DNA from: Patiria pectinifera
Taxonomy: Eukaryota > Echinodermata > Asteroidea > Valvatida > Asterinidae
Length of the DNA stretch: 64,000 nt
Assembly: GCA_029964075.1 (NCBI GenBank)
Contig: CM057149.1
Location: forward strand, 24,566,197-24,630,196
Direction of reading: 5' to 3'
Every line of letters begins with the position of its first letter. Position 1 is the first letter of the stretch. The position numbers and the translations under genes are program-made. Below the pieces are notes generated by a model. That model saw only the letters and a program-made list of their open reading frames with translations. It was not told where the DNA came from and ran no database searches. Positions 35,015 through 46,057 of this stretch are shown here, one piece after another.

Positions 35015-35095
35015 TGACGTCACGTAAATGGTGAGAGCTTTTGTGATGGGGTATTGTTGAAGACGAATATAAGGAACAACTTTTTGGCCGTCGAT
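35015..35095 (+). promoter_or_regulatory. Putative core promoter of GPCR copy 4
   Basis: TGACGTCACGT (35015-35025), a full CRE-like palindrome, precedes ATATAAGG (35067-35074) and GGCCGTCGATGTGA. The TATA-like box is about 130 bases before the ATG. Confidence 0.5.
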
Positions 35096-35198
35096 GTGAA
35101 ACCTTGGAATGCTTGAACCAGTACGGACTGAAATTAGCGCACTATACAGTTGGTTTCCTATTATTAAAGTTGCTTCGAGTGACGATTGTGAGATCACC

Positions 35199-36359
35199 AT
35201 GGAAGATCATTCCGTAGCAAGCTCCACATTGCCTGATAAGGTTGCACTCCCTACTGCAATAGCTATAACTGTCGGTGGGGACATATTCACGCTTGTTGTC
35301 CACATGATTACGTTTGTAGTCGGTGTACCTGGTAACTGCCTCATTCTCCGAGTCTACTGGACGAAGCCTCATAAGACCAGCACCCATGTGTTCATCATGG
35401 CCTTAGCCTCGGCTGATCTAGCCGTTTGCTTGCTGCGATTGCGCCGCATTTCAGAAGAAGCCATTCTTCTTGCAGGGTGTCAGGTACCACGAGCTTTATT
35501 GTTCCCCTGGGCATTTATGACGGCGTTTTTTACTGCATCCGTGCTGACTACTGCACTCATTGCAGCGGATCGCTATGATTGCGTGTGCCGAGCACAGAAC
35601 CGATATTTCACCAAGAAACGGGCACAGGCAGCAGCCATAATAGTATTTGTGTTTTCGTTTTTGATGAGCACCCCAGCTTTTGTAGCGATGTCCACCGACC
35701 CTTCTAATGTACTTTTAAGAATGCTGGTGTTGACAATCCAAATTGTGCTTTTTGTGACCGCACTGGTGATGATCGCCGTATGCTATCAACTAGTTTACAT
35801 GGCCATCCGGAAGCACGTCAAAGTTGGTGTTCACTCTACAGCTGGGCTGAGCGTCGGGGGTCATGATGGTGAGAGGCGTTGCAATGAGGATTCAAGCATG
35901 GCTCGTCCCGGCGTGTCGAAAACTGGCGAGACTGAAATGTCAGTAAATCCTATGACGTCAGACATCAAAAACTCACCACTGAAGGGAATGTCTACCACCA
36001 AGGCAACGGATGCATTCTCGTCATCCCAGGGTATTCCAGGTTCATCCTCAGAAACACGGGGAAAAGGGCACCAGTCTCAAAAGGTCAAAACGGTAAACCT
36101 CCAGCGTAAGACAACGAGGATGCTCTTCATAACCAGCGTAGTGTTCCTACTTACCTGGCTGCCGTATTGGATATCCGTCGCGGCCGAGTATGCCTTCTAT
36201 AACGGAGCACCAATCAACCCGACAGTTATACGTATACTGAAGTCTTCACATGCCATTTGTTTCACCAACAACGCTGCGAACCCCTTGATCTATGGGATAG
36301 CAAACAGACGTTTTAGACAAGACTGCAAGGAGATCCTTAAAAAAATCAGGTTGTGTTAA
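35199..36359 (+). CDS. GPCR copy 4, orphan rhodopsin-type receptor
   Basis: Intact single-exon receptor of 386 residues. The frame is open for 30 codons upstream, but I place the start at the ATG in GATCACCATGG because copies 2 and 3 begin there (MEDHS). DRY is at 124-126, TM6 has TWLPYW and TM7 NPLIYG. A Cys at about 94 lies in the first extracellular loop but is not at position 3.25, and ECL2 has no Cys. Position 3.32 is Met, 5.50 is Ala and 7.43 is Phe. The C-terminus is KKIRLC. The TM3-TM4 region is the most divergent of the tandem copies, while TM5 and the start of ICL3 are almost identical in DNA sequence to the others. Confidence 0.9.
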   Translation: MEDHSVASSTLPDKVALPTAIAITVGGDIFTLVVHMITFVVGVPGNCLILRVYWTKPHKTSTHVFIMALASADLAVCLLRLRRISEEAILLAGCQVPRALLFPWAFMTAFFTASVLTTALIAADRYDCVCRAQNRYFTKKRAQAAAIIVFVFSFLMSTPAFVAMSTDPSNVLLRMLVLTIQIVLFVTALVMIAVCYQLVYMAIRKHVKVGVHSTAGLSVGGHDGERRCNEDSSMARPGVSKTGETEMSVNPMTSDIKNSPLKGMSTTKATDAFSSSQGIPGSSSETRGKGHQSQKVKTVNLQRKTTRMLFITSVVFLLTWLPYWISVAAEYAFYNGAPINPTVIRILKSSHAICFTNNAANPLIYGIANRRFRQDCKEILKKIRLC

Positions 36360-37089
36360 TTAATCGAACACGATTGATGTTCGGCGTGTAAGCAAACGCG
36401 AGTGAGAATTTGATTGTGCGACACACCTTCGTTCGTATTAGCATATGATAAACTCGGCCCCGAGTATCGCGATATTATTTCTAAGATGTATACTTTATAC
36501 GCAGCACGGTGTATACGAGGTAATTTATATGCAATGCAGTGTACATGCATGTGAAGTAAACATTAAGTCTTATTATTCATTTAGCTGTTCAAGACCAATG
36601 AAAGACACGGTATAACAATTACTGTTGTATTTATCATGAAAGCCAAATAGCACATAAGTACTATTTAATCTGTTTAAAATATATCACTGCCTCACAAGAG
36701 CACTCTAACTGCCAGTACTGCTAACTGCACTGTTTCCTGGCCCCCTAGAGAGATGGAGACCGGTAACTAGCTCCCCTTTAAAGCCTTTGGATTGACTGGA
36801 TCTCCTCTGCGCGCACCTCACGATTGTACATTTTTGAATCGCTGTTCAACTTTTGTGCACGGAAGCTGGTGATTTAACTCACGATTATCAAGAATCTCAC
36901 GTTTGTCGTACCACAAAAAAGTTCACAAAATCACCAGTGTCTCCATGAAAGTAGCTTTCATGCATTTCAACTGCATAGGTTGTAAATATTGAACAGGAAT
37001 AGTTCTCTCTTAATCGCTTTTTGCCAAAGATACTTTCAAATTCAGCACAAATCGAAGACCAGCTGACCTATTGCCATTTAGCATTAAGT

Positions 37090-38107
37090 CAGGGCCCATT
37101 TTCACGGTAGTCTGTGTAATAGACCACGGCGATTGCGTGGTCTATGATATGTGAGTAGATTCGCTGATTAATTAGAAAAGACAACCGCCTTTTGACCTCT
37201 GATTTTTACCAATCAGTGAGCACTTTCTATATCGGGTCTTCGTCTTTCACCCGTTAGGCATCACAGACAGTGGATAAAAAAGCGGTGTCACGCGCCCTGT
37301 TTCATGTTACGCGATATAATGCGCCCGGCCGTTGTTGTATTACTTACCACTGCATTCGAATTGACCAATCAAACCAATTAGTCCTGATTTGGGAATAATA
37401 ATAATAATAATAATAATAACAAAATTCTACCGCGCATTTTCCAAATAAAATTGATCAAATGTTCCTTACAATAAGAACAATAAGACTTTAAGTTATTTAA
37501 AAATTCAATAAAAATACACGAAAACCTACAACAATTAAGTCAAATCACTAAGATAAACCGGTACATGAATACTACAATGAAATGACGTCACGATTTAGTA
37601 AAGTCGACTCCGATTAGCTGACGCACGGCTTGCATTATCTGCATGTCTAGACATATCAGACGTTATACTGGAGATTTTGCTTCGTGGACGGGTGATACTC
37701 AGACTGATATCATGGTAGTCTATGTAATAGACCGCGGCGAATGCAGAGGTCTATGATATGTGAGCAAATTCGCTGATTTACTAGGCAAGACAACCGCCGC
37801 CTCTTGACCTCTAGATTTTGACCAATCATTGGGTGCTTTCCGTATATCGGGCCTTCGGGTCATCCATGCGTTGCGCGTCTTAGCATAATATGCGCCCAGC
37901 ATTTGTTTTATTACTAAACCCTGCATTCAAATTGGCCAACCAAATAATTAAGTCCTGGTTTGGGAATGAAATGACGTCACAATTTAGTAAAGTCGACTCC
38001 GATTGGCTGGCTCGCGGCTGGCATAAATCTGCAAGTCTAGACATATCGGACGTTACACAGAAGACTTGCTCCGTGGTTAACGGGTGATACTCAGACTAAT
38101 TTCACGG
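37090..38107. repeat. Two tandem copies of a 0.4-0.6 kb repeat
   Basis: Copy 1 (about 37105-37710) and copy 2 (about 37711-38107) share GTAATAGACC-CGGCGA, GGTCTATGATATGTGAG, AAATGACGTCAC, AAAGTCGACTCCGATT and GGTGATACTCAGACT. Copy 1 also contains an AATAAT microsatellite with about 165 extra bases. A third, single copy is at about 53090-53345. CCAATCA and TGACGTCA words recur in it. Confidence 0.6.
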
Positions 38108-38408
38108 CGCTAAACACACGGTTCTCTGCTAACAGAGCCATTAGGCTCCGCACTCACATTAGTTCTGACCAAGATGTAAGCCTATTACCCCCCCCCACCC
38201 CCACCTTTGAGAAGCGATTGACGCTCTTGGTGCCGACAGGCTTTTAGAGCTAGAACCTTCACCAGTTTATCCTAGCTAGATTATGAACAGTATTTTGAAC
38301 TAATAACATCCAAATCAATTGGTTGCCAGTGCCTAGGGCGCAATATAAAGCCTACGGAACATTGGTGCATCAGTGAATCACTTCATCCGGGCCTGTTCCA
38401 CCTGAAGC

Positions 38409-38782
38409 TTAACCCTAAAGGGGCCAGGAAGCTGCCCACTCAACTTTTTCTGCAATAGCCTTGATTTGTTTTTGCAACCCGAGCTGTTCTGACTTTTTAG
38501 CCTCGAGCCTTGCGCATCTTATGATACCAAAAACATAATCCGACCACGGACCGGGGTTGCCGCGCAGCGAAGAACTTTCAAGCGCTTCGCGCCGTGAAAA
38601 CTGAATTTTCCCGTATGCGTTGTGTACACAAAACATCTTGGGGATGTTAATGATAAGTCGTTCTATGCATGTACCGAGTTTCATAATTTTTCGCCACTCG
38701 ATGGCCAAGATCTTGGGGGGGGGGGATTTCCCTCCCCCCCGGCTGAGAGATAGTCAATATAGCCGGTCCTTTTTAGGGTTAA
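38409..38782. mobile_element. TTAA-flanked MITE (piggyBac-like)
   Basis: TTAA-CCCTAAAGGGGCC at the left and GGTCCTTTTTAGGG-TTAA at the right are inverted repeats bounded by TTAA. TTAA targets are characteristic of piggyBac elements. The element is 374 bases including both TTAA, with no coding capacity. It has one partial relative at 15945-16337. Confidence 0.7.
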
Positions 38783-38789
38783 GCTAAGA

Positions 38790-39925
38790 TTGGAACGTAC
38801 TGCCTGATGCCCGCGTTGGCAGGAAGAGGGCTGTTTAATTTAAACGATATCGAGAGCGAAGAAGAGGAACTGGACGTTTAATAAAACACACACTTAAAAA
38901 CACACATAGGCCTACTGAAATTTGTATCCTTGTGGAGTCATTTCTTTGTTCTCGTGTACATGTAGTTAAGAAAACCTGTGAAAATATGATTTTACTCACA
39001 CTGTAAAAACTCTTTCAACCCATTTTTTTATGATTCCGTTAAGTGTTTCTTTTCATTTTGCGACCGATAAATCAACCTTATCCAAAAATGATCTCTAAAC
39101 CTGTTTTCCACAGAGGAGGAAAACTTGTGTGGACATGGGCAAGAAAACTGGTTTATGTGGACATCTTTTTTTCGCAAGTTCACGCAGTGAATGTAATGCT
39201 TGTACACAGCTCGATTTTAATATACTCATGAGGACCTGATCCTTTCCTTCTTTTGTTCCCTTTTGTTTGTACCTCAATTTTTTTCTCGACAGCTCCCATA
39301 AGGTTTGTACGCGAAAGTCTTCCGAGGACCTGACCCTCGGAATATTTGGCTCGCTTGCCTGAAAAAAAAATGGGACACGCTTGCCCCAAATCCTTTCCAT
39401 GCATCACTGCATGGGCCAACAAACTTGGCACACTTGCCAACCATTCACCGTGTATATCCACCGTTCGAGGTCACGGTTGAATTTGAACTCTACCATAATA
39501 AGTGGGTGCTAGACACAGAGTTTATATTTCATTAAAGAAAAATATCTAACGTAAATTGGAAAAGCACGCTGTTGTATCCACCGTTCATAAGTACGGTGAT
39601 TAAACATCATCACCATCATCATCATCATCGTCATCATTATCATCATCCATTATCTTGTGCAGTAAAAATTTGCAGTAATCGGATTAGCTTCGCTTAACAA
39701 CCGCCACGCTTTTGCGTTCGCAACCACACGGCTGAACGAAGGCAATTCTCGATTTTTCAATTCTCGATATTGATTATTTAATAAATTTCGAAGCAGGTTC
39801 GTGCCATAGCTTTTTAAACCAGAACAAATCGTACCCTAGTTGTGACTTTAGCAATTCTTTCGCGTATTATTTTGGAATACTTTTGCGTTATTTTGCAATA
39901 ATATAAAACGTTCACTAGGTACGAA
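38790..39925. other. No recognised gene; CAT microsatellite
   Basis: A CATCAT-rich microsatellite is at about 39606-39650. The open frames around 39095-39535 lie on both strands and show no family motif. Confidence 0.45.
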
Positions 39926-39974
39926 GTGACGAGGCGTGGAGGAGAACTTCGGCCGACGGCTAACCACCGGAGTT

Positions 39975-40234
39975 AATCACCTTACGCATATATAAAACCC
40001 AGCTTATCTGGTTTGGCCACATAGTATGGATGGTAAACAAAAGAGATTCAAAGCGTATCCTACTAGAAACAGTGAATGGGAAAAATAGACGGAACAGATG
40101 GGCAAATGACATCATGGTTAACAGCGCCCTCTACCTGGAACACCGAAGAGCGCAATATAGACAGGAGTGGAGAGCGAACATTCGTGGAGCCAACGTCCTT
40201 CGGGACATGGTGCAAGATTAGATTAGATTAGATG
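39975..40234 (+). pseudogene. LINE 3' end fragment
   Basis: The + strand encodes LIWFGHIVWMVNKRDSKRIL and continues RRNRWANDIM, typical of the C-terminal part of non-LTR polymerases, then stops and runs directly into an ATTAG microsatellite (about 40216-40233) as a LINE tail. It is 5'-truncated. Confidence 0.65.
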
Positions 40235-40239
40235 AGTTC

Positions 40240-43085
40240 AAAATTAAAAACAACCCAAGAATTCGAATTCAAATTTAGATACAAAAAGGGAAAATCTGAT
40301 ATTGGTCAAGAGCACGGGCGGTTCATCATTAAGTTTTCTCCTTGACCTGGAGGATTCATCTGGAACCTGCAATAACAGCGAGGGAGTCCATCGACTGTGG
40401 CATTTCAGGGGGGAAATCTGTAAACTGCGGCCAAAACTGTACAGCATTTCATTTTTGCCGCAGTTGTTAATGAAATTACGCAAGTAAAAATATTTGTGTT
40501 GGCCTAATTTGATTATTTTGGCCAACACCCGTGCTGACCTAAATAAGTCAATAGTTTGTTTGAATTTGATAGAAGTCGGATGATATACCGCCCCAGTTCG
40601 TGTTGGGACACGGTTTCCTTTGGAATACAGTGTTGGAATTAATTATTGAAAGACCTCTGTTCTTAAAAACATCAAGGTTCATGTTGTCACTATACAATCT
40701 CAGTTTTTGATGGCTTCGATGTTTACTCTCTGAATTTCGTGTAGAGTATTAAAGGGATATCTTTGCTGTGGAATCAAGTCTGATAACCGATTCCGACCGA
40801 ATACGATTGCGGGGCAAAAGTGGTCAATTATTAATCTCTTCCTGATTGAAGAAGTAACGTCTTGAAATTATACAGTCACGAAAACTGATTCGTTTGCTTG
40901 CGTTACCTGTTTTCACTTAAATTTCGCCGAGCCTTTAAGTTTGAATAAAAATCTTTGTCAAGGATATGAATCCATGCGCTGAAATAATGCAATAATCATC
41001 AATTAATTGTAAAACATATTTTTGTTGGCATTTGGTTAAGTTGGGGTTAACAAGCTCTAGTAAGTAAACTCAACAGGTTACTTTCACACTTGGTATTATT
41101 ATTTTCTTTAATTCCTTTCCCCCTATATTTTGTAAATAAAACAGAAACTGAATGGAACTAAAGGACTACATTTTATACAGCAACAACTGGCTTTTGGGTT
41201 AAAACATTTACCATCTTTGGCATCAGAAATATTTGATTTGGAATATTACAATTCATTCACATTTCCGAACATTTTATTAGCCTTCAGTTCAAGGAGCACT
41301 AGGTCCTGAAATCCCCGAAACTTTCATGTTTTGGATTGTTAACTTATCCAATTTCAAACATCTGGTTGAAAAGAAACCAACCCAATGTCTTTCCGTTCCC
41401 GACAAAAGACGAAAAAAAACTCCGGTTGTTTACATCGGACACGACGGAGTACGAATACGTTTTTCCTGTCGTTCTCAGTCAATGTACGATAAACACGTTG
41501 TGTGTGTCTAAACAGACAGCACCGCGCTCGCGAGCAGCAGTGACCAATTATGGTTTCTTACACGTCCGGAAACGGCGAACACTTCACTTTTTGGGGTAGT
41601 AGCAAAAGTGGACCCCGAAAGTCGTTTTCGCACGCATAATACAGGAATAACACAAAACGCCTAGTTTTTCAAGGATAGTTGTGTGGATGTTTATATCCTT
41701 CTTTTAAATGTTATTTCCGATTTACATCATTTCGTTCCAACGCGTTTTGTAACCCAATTGGGCTGTTCCAGGACAAAATGTCCCTTCAAGACAGATAGTT
41801 CAATAAATACATTTATTTGCCGTGTCCGCTTGCACAAGGCAAAATCAAAGTTGGGGATGATTAGTCGGACTTTTGGAATTGAAAAAAAGTTATAACTTCT
41901 GTGCTGACAGTTTGTATTATGCGAACACTATTCGCCATTACCGCTAAGTTTACGAGTAATTTGGTAGCTCTTATTTTCTAAGCTCAGTTTGCAACGTTTT
42001 TTTATCGTTCAATATTAGCGGTGTATAAAATATAGTCACCGTGTCTCAGGCCATTTACGCCACTAGGCAAACACCCTTACACTGTTAACCGTATGCTTTA
42101 AATTAAAATGCTTTGTTGGAAAAGCAAAAAACAACAACCCCCCCCCCAAAAAAAAAACCCCAAACAAACCCCCCCCCCCCACACACACACATACTTTGAC
42201 CATTTTGAATGGGACAGATGTTTATGTTCTTAAAATGCCCAGAATAGATTTTAAGCCAGATTCAGTGTGATCAATAATTGCCTTATTCATAAACAAAGCC
42301 TTCAAAAATAACTGTTTAAATGTTGTGGTTTTAAACTTTTAAACTTTGAAGTATAGTTTGACTCTTACAGTAGGAAGCAATTCGTTGACCTTCTGTTAAC
42401 ACACCGTAAATGGTGGTGTTAAATAACGATAAATACCTCTTGTGTTTTCAAGGCAAACAAGGTGTTCACATACAAGAGGTGTTTACAATGTAAATATAAT
42501 GTTATAAAATCTTTTGAATCTGACCAAAATTTTAACCTGGGTCTTTCAGCGAATATACTCCCGTCCATTAAGCAAAGTGCTTTTAAACTGTTTTTTTAAG
42601 AACGCGTTCATAAATTAAACACTTGGCCATAGTGCAGTATCCCATTACATGTACAAATTAATGACTGACGTTGCTGCCAAAGGAAGCTTATTTCATTCAG
42701 TACGGCTTTACTTACTCCAACTTCTTGATTGCAACCCACTGCTTGTGACATTTGCTTTAGGTATCACTGATTTTTTTTCAAGAAATTGGTCACAAACTGA
42801 CAAAACACAATCACATGCACTCATTACCAATTCTTATGAGAGCACATTTGAAATCATAGATTTTAAATGAAATCTCTTCTGAAAAACATTCAGAAATTCC
42901 GCAGCTACAAAACCATTGATTCATTCGCCTGTAAGTAAATGCAATCTTCTAGTCAGATTAGACTTAAAAACAGTCAACTTTGTACCAAGTTGAAATCTGT
43001 GTCAATTTTGCTCATCCGGCCGGTATGTTCACCGGTTTCCCGATCCCCGCCCCGGATGGGACGCCACTCCGCTTTTGTGTCGTGT
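40240..43085. other. No recognised gene
   Basis: AT-rich sequence with C- and A-homopolymer and ACAC tracts at 42125-42195. No conserved open frame was identified on either strand. Confidence 0.45.
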
Positions 43086-43094
43086 CCTACGTTA

Positions 43095-43820
43095 GGGCCC
43101 TGTCACACTTCTGCGTATCCTAATTCCTTATGAGATGCGCATTAACATTTTTTTCATACGCAGTCGTACGCACAATACGCACCTCATATGCATCTCTATC
43201 GTTTTGTGTAAGTTTTATGTACGCAAGCATACGCATGGTACGGCCCAGTACGCCGGATAGTTTTGAGCATGAACAAAACTACGCTGCGTACGCTGTTACG
43301 CAGGTCATAAGTTATAAATACGCAGTGCATCGGTCCCGCATCGGTCGAGCACGGTACGAGTACGCTATGTGTTCGTGGGGGATAAGCCTTTTCATACGCA
43401 GTAATACGCTAACATCCCGGCACGCACCCCGTCAGCATATGAGCCGCCTATAGTGGACGTATACATAGCGTACTTGCAGCGCAGATACAACGCACGCTGA
43501 ACAAACTCATAGCGAATGCCGACGTATTGCGTCAGGCATGCGGTCGGCATAAGTCGGGTGCGTCTGGAATACGCCTAGAATGTGCACTGCATACTGACCT
43601 ATTCGCAGCCCGAAAAATAATGTTGTGCACTGCATACGCAACTCATACGCATCTCATACGCAATGGATGCGCTGAATTCGTTACTTGTACGCTAGATGTG
43701 TGTCGCACATAAGTCAAAGTATTCAAAAAAGTTCGACGTTTTGAGCATACGGCTGCGTATTGAAAATTGTTGATAAGGAACTCATAAGGAATTAGGATAC
43801 GCGAAAGTGTGACAGGGGCT
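43095..43820. mobile_element. Long-TIR MITE packed with TACGC words
   Basis: Ends CCCTGTCACACTT and AAGTGTGACAGGGG open inverted repeats that also include GCGTATCCTAATTCCTTATG. TTA flanks both ends (43092-43094, 43821-43823), which fits a PIF/Harbinger-type TWA duplication. The interior has more than 20 occurrences of TACGC or GCGTA in 726 bases. No transposase is encoded. Confidence 0.65.
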
Positions 43821-44300
43821 TTACATTACATTACATTACATTATTAAAGTCGGCCACAACCGAGCCCTGGCACGGATCCTCCAACCGTCCAATTCCTCAA
43901 GCACGCATCTAGCTCATTTGTCTCTTCCACCCCTGTGTCGATCCCTCTTCAGTACATTCATGTTGATGCCTTTGGTCTGCCTCTGTGTGTTCTTCCATGT
44001 GTCGGCTCCCGGAGTATTAGCTTGTTCCCGGGTAGCTCGTGATGACGGTGGCAATGTCCTGCTAATTCCCTCCTTCTGAAGGCAATTTTTCCCCCAATCT
44101 TAGGGAGCTCCCCATACAAACCAGTGTTATTAATATGATTTATTCAGCTGATGTTGAGTACAGCTCTCAGCATTCGAGCAAAGGTGCCGTAAAGTGACTT
44201 TTCCAGGACAGGTGTTTAAGTCCATGTTTTGCACCCATGGAGCAGCACCGATTTAACTGTAGGTAGGAAACAGCTCAGCTCTTTCCAAAAAAAACCCCCT
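43821..44300 (-). pseudogene. LINE 3' end fragment
   Basis: On the minus strand a decayed polymerase C-terminus can be read: VLLHGCKTWTL, then LEKSLYGTFARMLRAVLNIS, LAGHCHRH and IRARARLWP. It has internal stops. Its tail is the TTACA microsatellite at 43821-43846. Confidence 0.7.
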
Positions 44301-44827
44301 TTGTATCTTAGGCTTTTTAATTATCGCCTGACATTTATCATTTCCATTAGGAATTCCTGCAGTGACTGTTGAAATTATATTTTATCACAGCATGCCCGTA
44401 AAAAAACCCCAGATACGTCCCCATCACCGACGAGGCAGATGTAATAACGTACCTAGGGATGGGATGATGTCTTGTAAGTTAATGTATTTTTTTTCACGAG
44501 CATGCACTTCAAATTACACCAGCGAAAATCAAAATCTAAGTCTGAAAGCTACAAAAGATCAATTCAAAAGTTATTACGTTTAAGCAGAACTATACATGTG
44601 ATTTAACGCGTCGAAAGAAAATAAAAACCTTTGATTCTTGATCCATCAAATAATACATGAAAAAAAAAAGACAAAGCCGTTATCGAGCAATGGAGCGACC
44701 AACTGAGTAACCAACACATCATATGTCGGGCGAAGCAGATGATGAAAAGCTCATTCCAAACTAATGTTCAAGGCAACATGACAAGGCAATGCGGACCAAA
44801 GCAAACACCATTGAATATTCTTTCATA

Positions 44828-46057
44828 TCAGCATATTCTCATCTTACGGAAGACATTCTTACAGTCCTTCCGAAATCGTCTGTTAGCTAGCCCGTAAATG
44901 AACGGATTGATGGCATTGTTTATGTAAAGGACTTCCATGAAGGTGTCCAGAAAGTCCGATTTTCCTCCAAAGATTTCCAACAAGGCCTTGACCCAGTACG
45001 GCAGCCAGCAGAGTATGAATACGACACTGGTGATGAATAGCATCACGGTGGTGCGGCGCTGAAGTGCTGGCGAAGGGCCTTGGGTGCGTCGGAAGACGGG
45101 CCCTGGCCTTCGAGGTGGCTGAGTTGATCTGGCCGCTCCACTATCAGCAGTACATGAGTTGGCAGTGCACAAGTTTCTGCGACTAATGAGCTGTTGTTGT
45201 CTGTCCTTGGCTTTTGTATCTTCAGAGGTTGTCCGTTTTTGAGTGTGGCTGAGTTCACGGTTTTGCCGTCTGTGGCGTCTCTCGACCCGTCCAGGAGAGA
45301 GCCCAAGAGGCCTAGTGGATACACCTACCTGCCTTGACACAGTGGAAACGCACAAGGACGGATGGGATCTGGTCGACCAGTCAGTCTCGATGTTCAGTAT
45401 TTGGTCATCCCTTGCGTGCAGCACTCGAACTTTGACGTGTTTCCGTATTGCGAAAAACACAATGCTGTAACACGCAGATATCATCATTATGGGGAGAACG
45501 AACGAGGTGACTTGAAAAATGTATATAACCACATCAAGAGAAAGCGAAACGTGAGAGCCGTCCAGAGACGCTCTTACGTATACTGGCACGTTTACGGCCA
45601 CAGAGAGTACCACAGCGATTAGAAGGGCCTTCCTAGCACGTTGGTGGGTCATGAGGCGCCGGTTGGGCCGGCACACGCAGTCGTAGCGATCCAGCGCAAT
45701 CACGGCAGTCACCATGATGGAGGTCCCAACTGCCGTATAGTCAAAACTGTTAAAAGTTTCAGTCAGATTGAGAATATCTGCCCCTGCCAAGATCGAAGAA
45801 TTCAATGTCACATCCCATAAACGCAGCAGGCAGATGGTCAGGTCGGCTACGGCTAGTCCCATGATTAAGATGTGAGTGCTGCACTTGTGGGATTTGCCCC
45901 AATACACGCGGAGAATGAGACAGTTTCCCGGCACGCCTATGACGATGATGAACACATTGTAAATCACAAGGCCGATCGCCTTTGCTCGGTCTTTGGTGGC
46001 ATCATCCACAACCTCATAGACTGAGGTGGTGTTTATGATAGAAGCGTTCATTTCCAT
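44828..46057 (-). CDS. GPCR copy 5, divergent orphan rhodopsin-type receptor
   Basis: Intact single-exon receptor of 409 residues on the opposite strand to the tandem array, about 8.5 kb beyond copy 4. It shares the family signature: GVPGNCLILRVYW, THxxIMxLAxADL, DRYDCVCR (DRY 123-125), AIRKHVKV, WLPYW, NPFIYGLANRRFRKDC and a terminal Cys. It differs in keeping CWLP in TM6 and Pro at 5.50. By ungapped counting it has Asp106 at 3.32 and Tyr378 at 7.43, the pair used by amine receptors. Position 3.25 is Thr and ECL2 has no Cys, so the standard disulfide is absent here too. Four N-glycosylation sequons (N4, N9, N86, N97) lie outside the membrane. ICL3 is long and basic. It is probably closer to the ancestral state; the ligand is unknown. 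Confidence 0.9.
   Translation of the reverse strand: MEMNASIINTTSVYEVVDDATKDRAKAIGLVIYNVFIIVIGVPGNCLILRVYWGKSHKCSTHILIMGLAVADLTICLLRLWDVTLNSSILAGADILNLTETFNSFDYTAVGTSIMVTAVIALDRYDCVCRPNRRLMTHQRARKALLIAVVLSVAVNVPVYVRASLDGSHVSLSLDVVIYIFQVTSFVLPIMMISACYSIVFFAIRKHVKVRVLHARDDQILNIETDWSTRSHPSLCVSTVSRQVGVSTRPLGLSPGRVERRHRRQNRELSHTQKRTTSEDTKAKDRQQQLISRRNLCTANSCTADSGAARSTQPPRRPGPVFRRTQGPSPALQRRTTVMLFITSVVFILCWLPYWVKALLEIFGGKSDFLDTFMEVLYINNAINPFIYGLANRRFRKDCKNVFRKMRIC

Larger units (their letters stand above)
34830..36680 (+). repeat. Segmental duplication unit 4 (GPCR copy 4)
   Basis: The leader from about 34850 resembles that of unit 3, and the sequence after the stop (AATCGAACACGATTGATG) resembles the shared 3' flank before diverging. 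This is the shortest and most diverged unit. Confidence 0.6.

Noticed and set aside
45043-45324. 93-codon minus-strand frame
   Set aside because: Shadow frame of GPCR copy 5.
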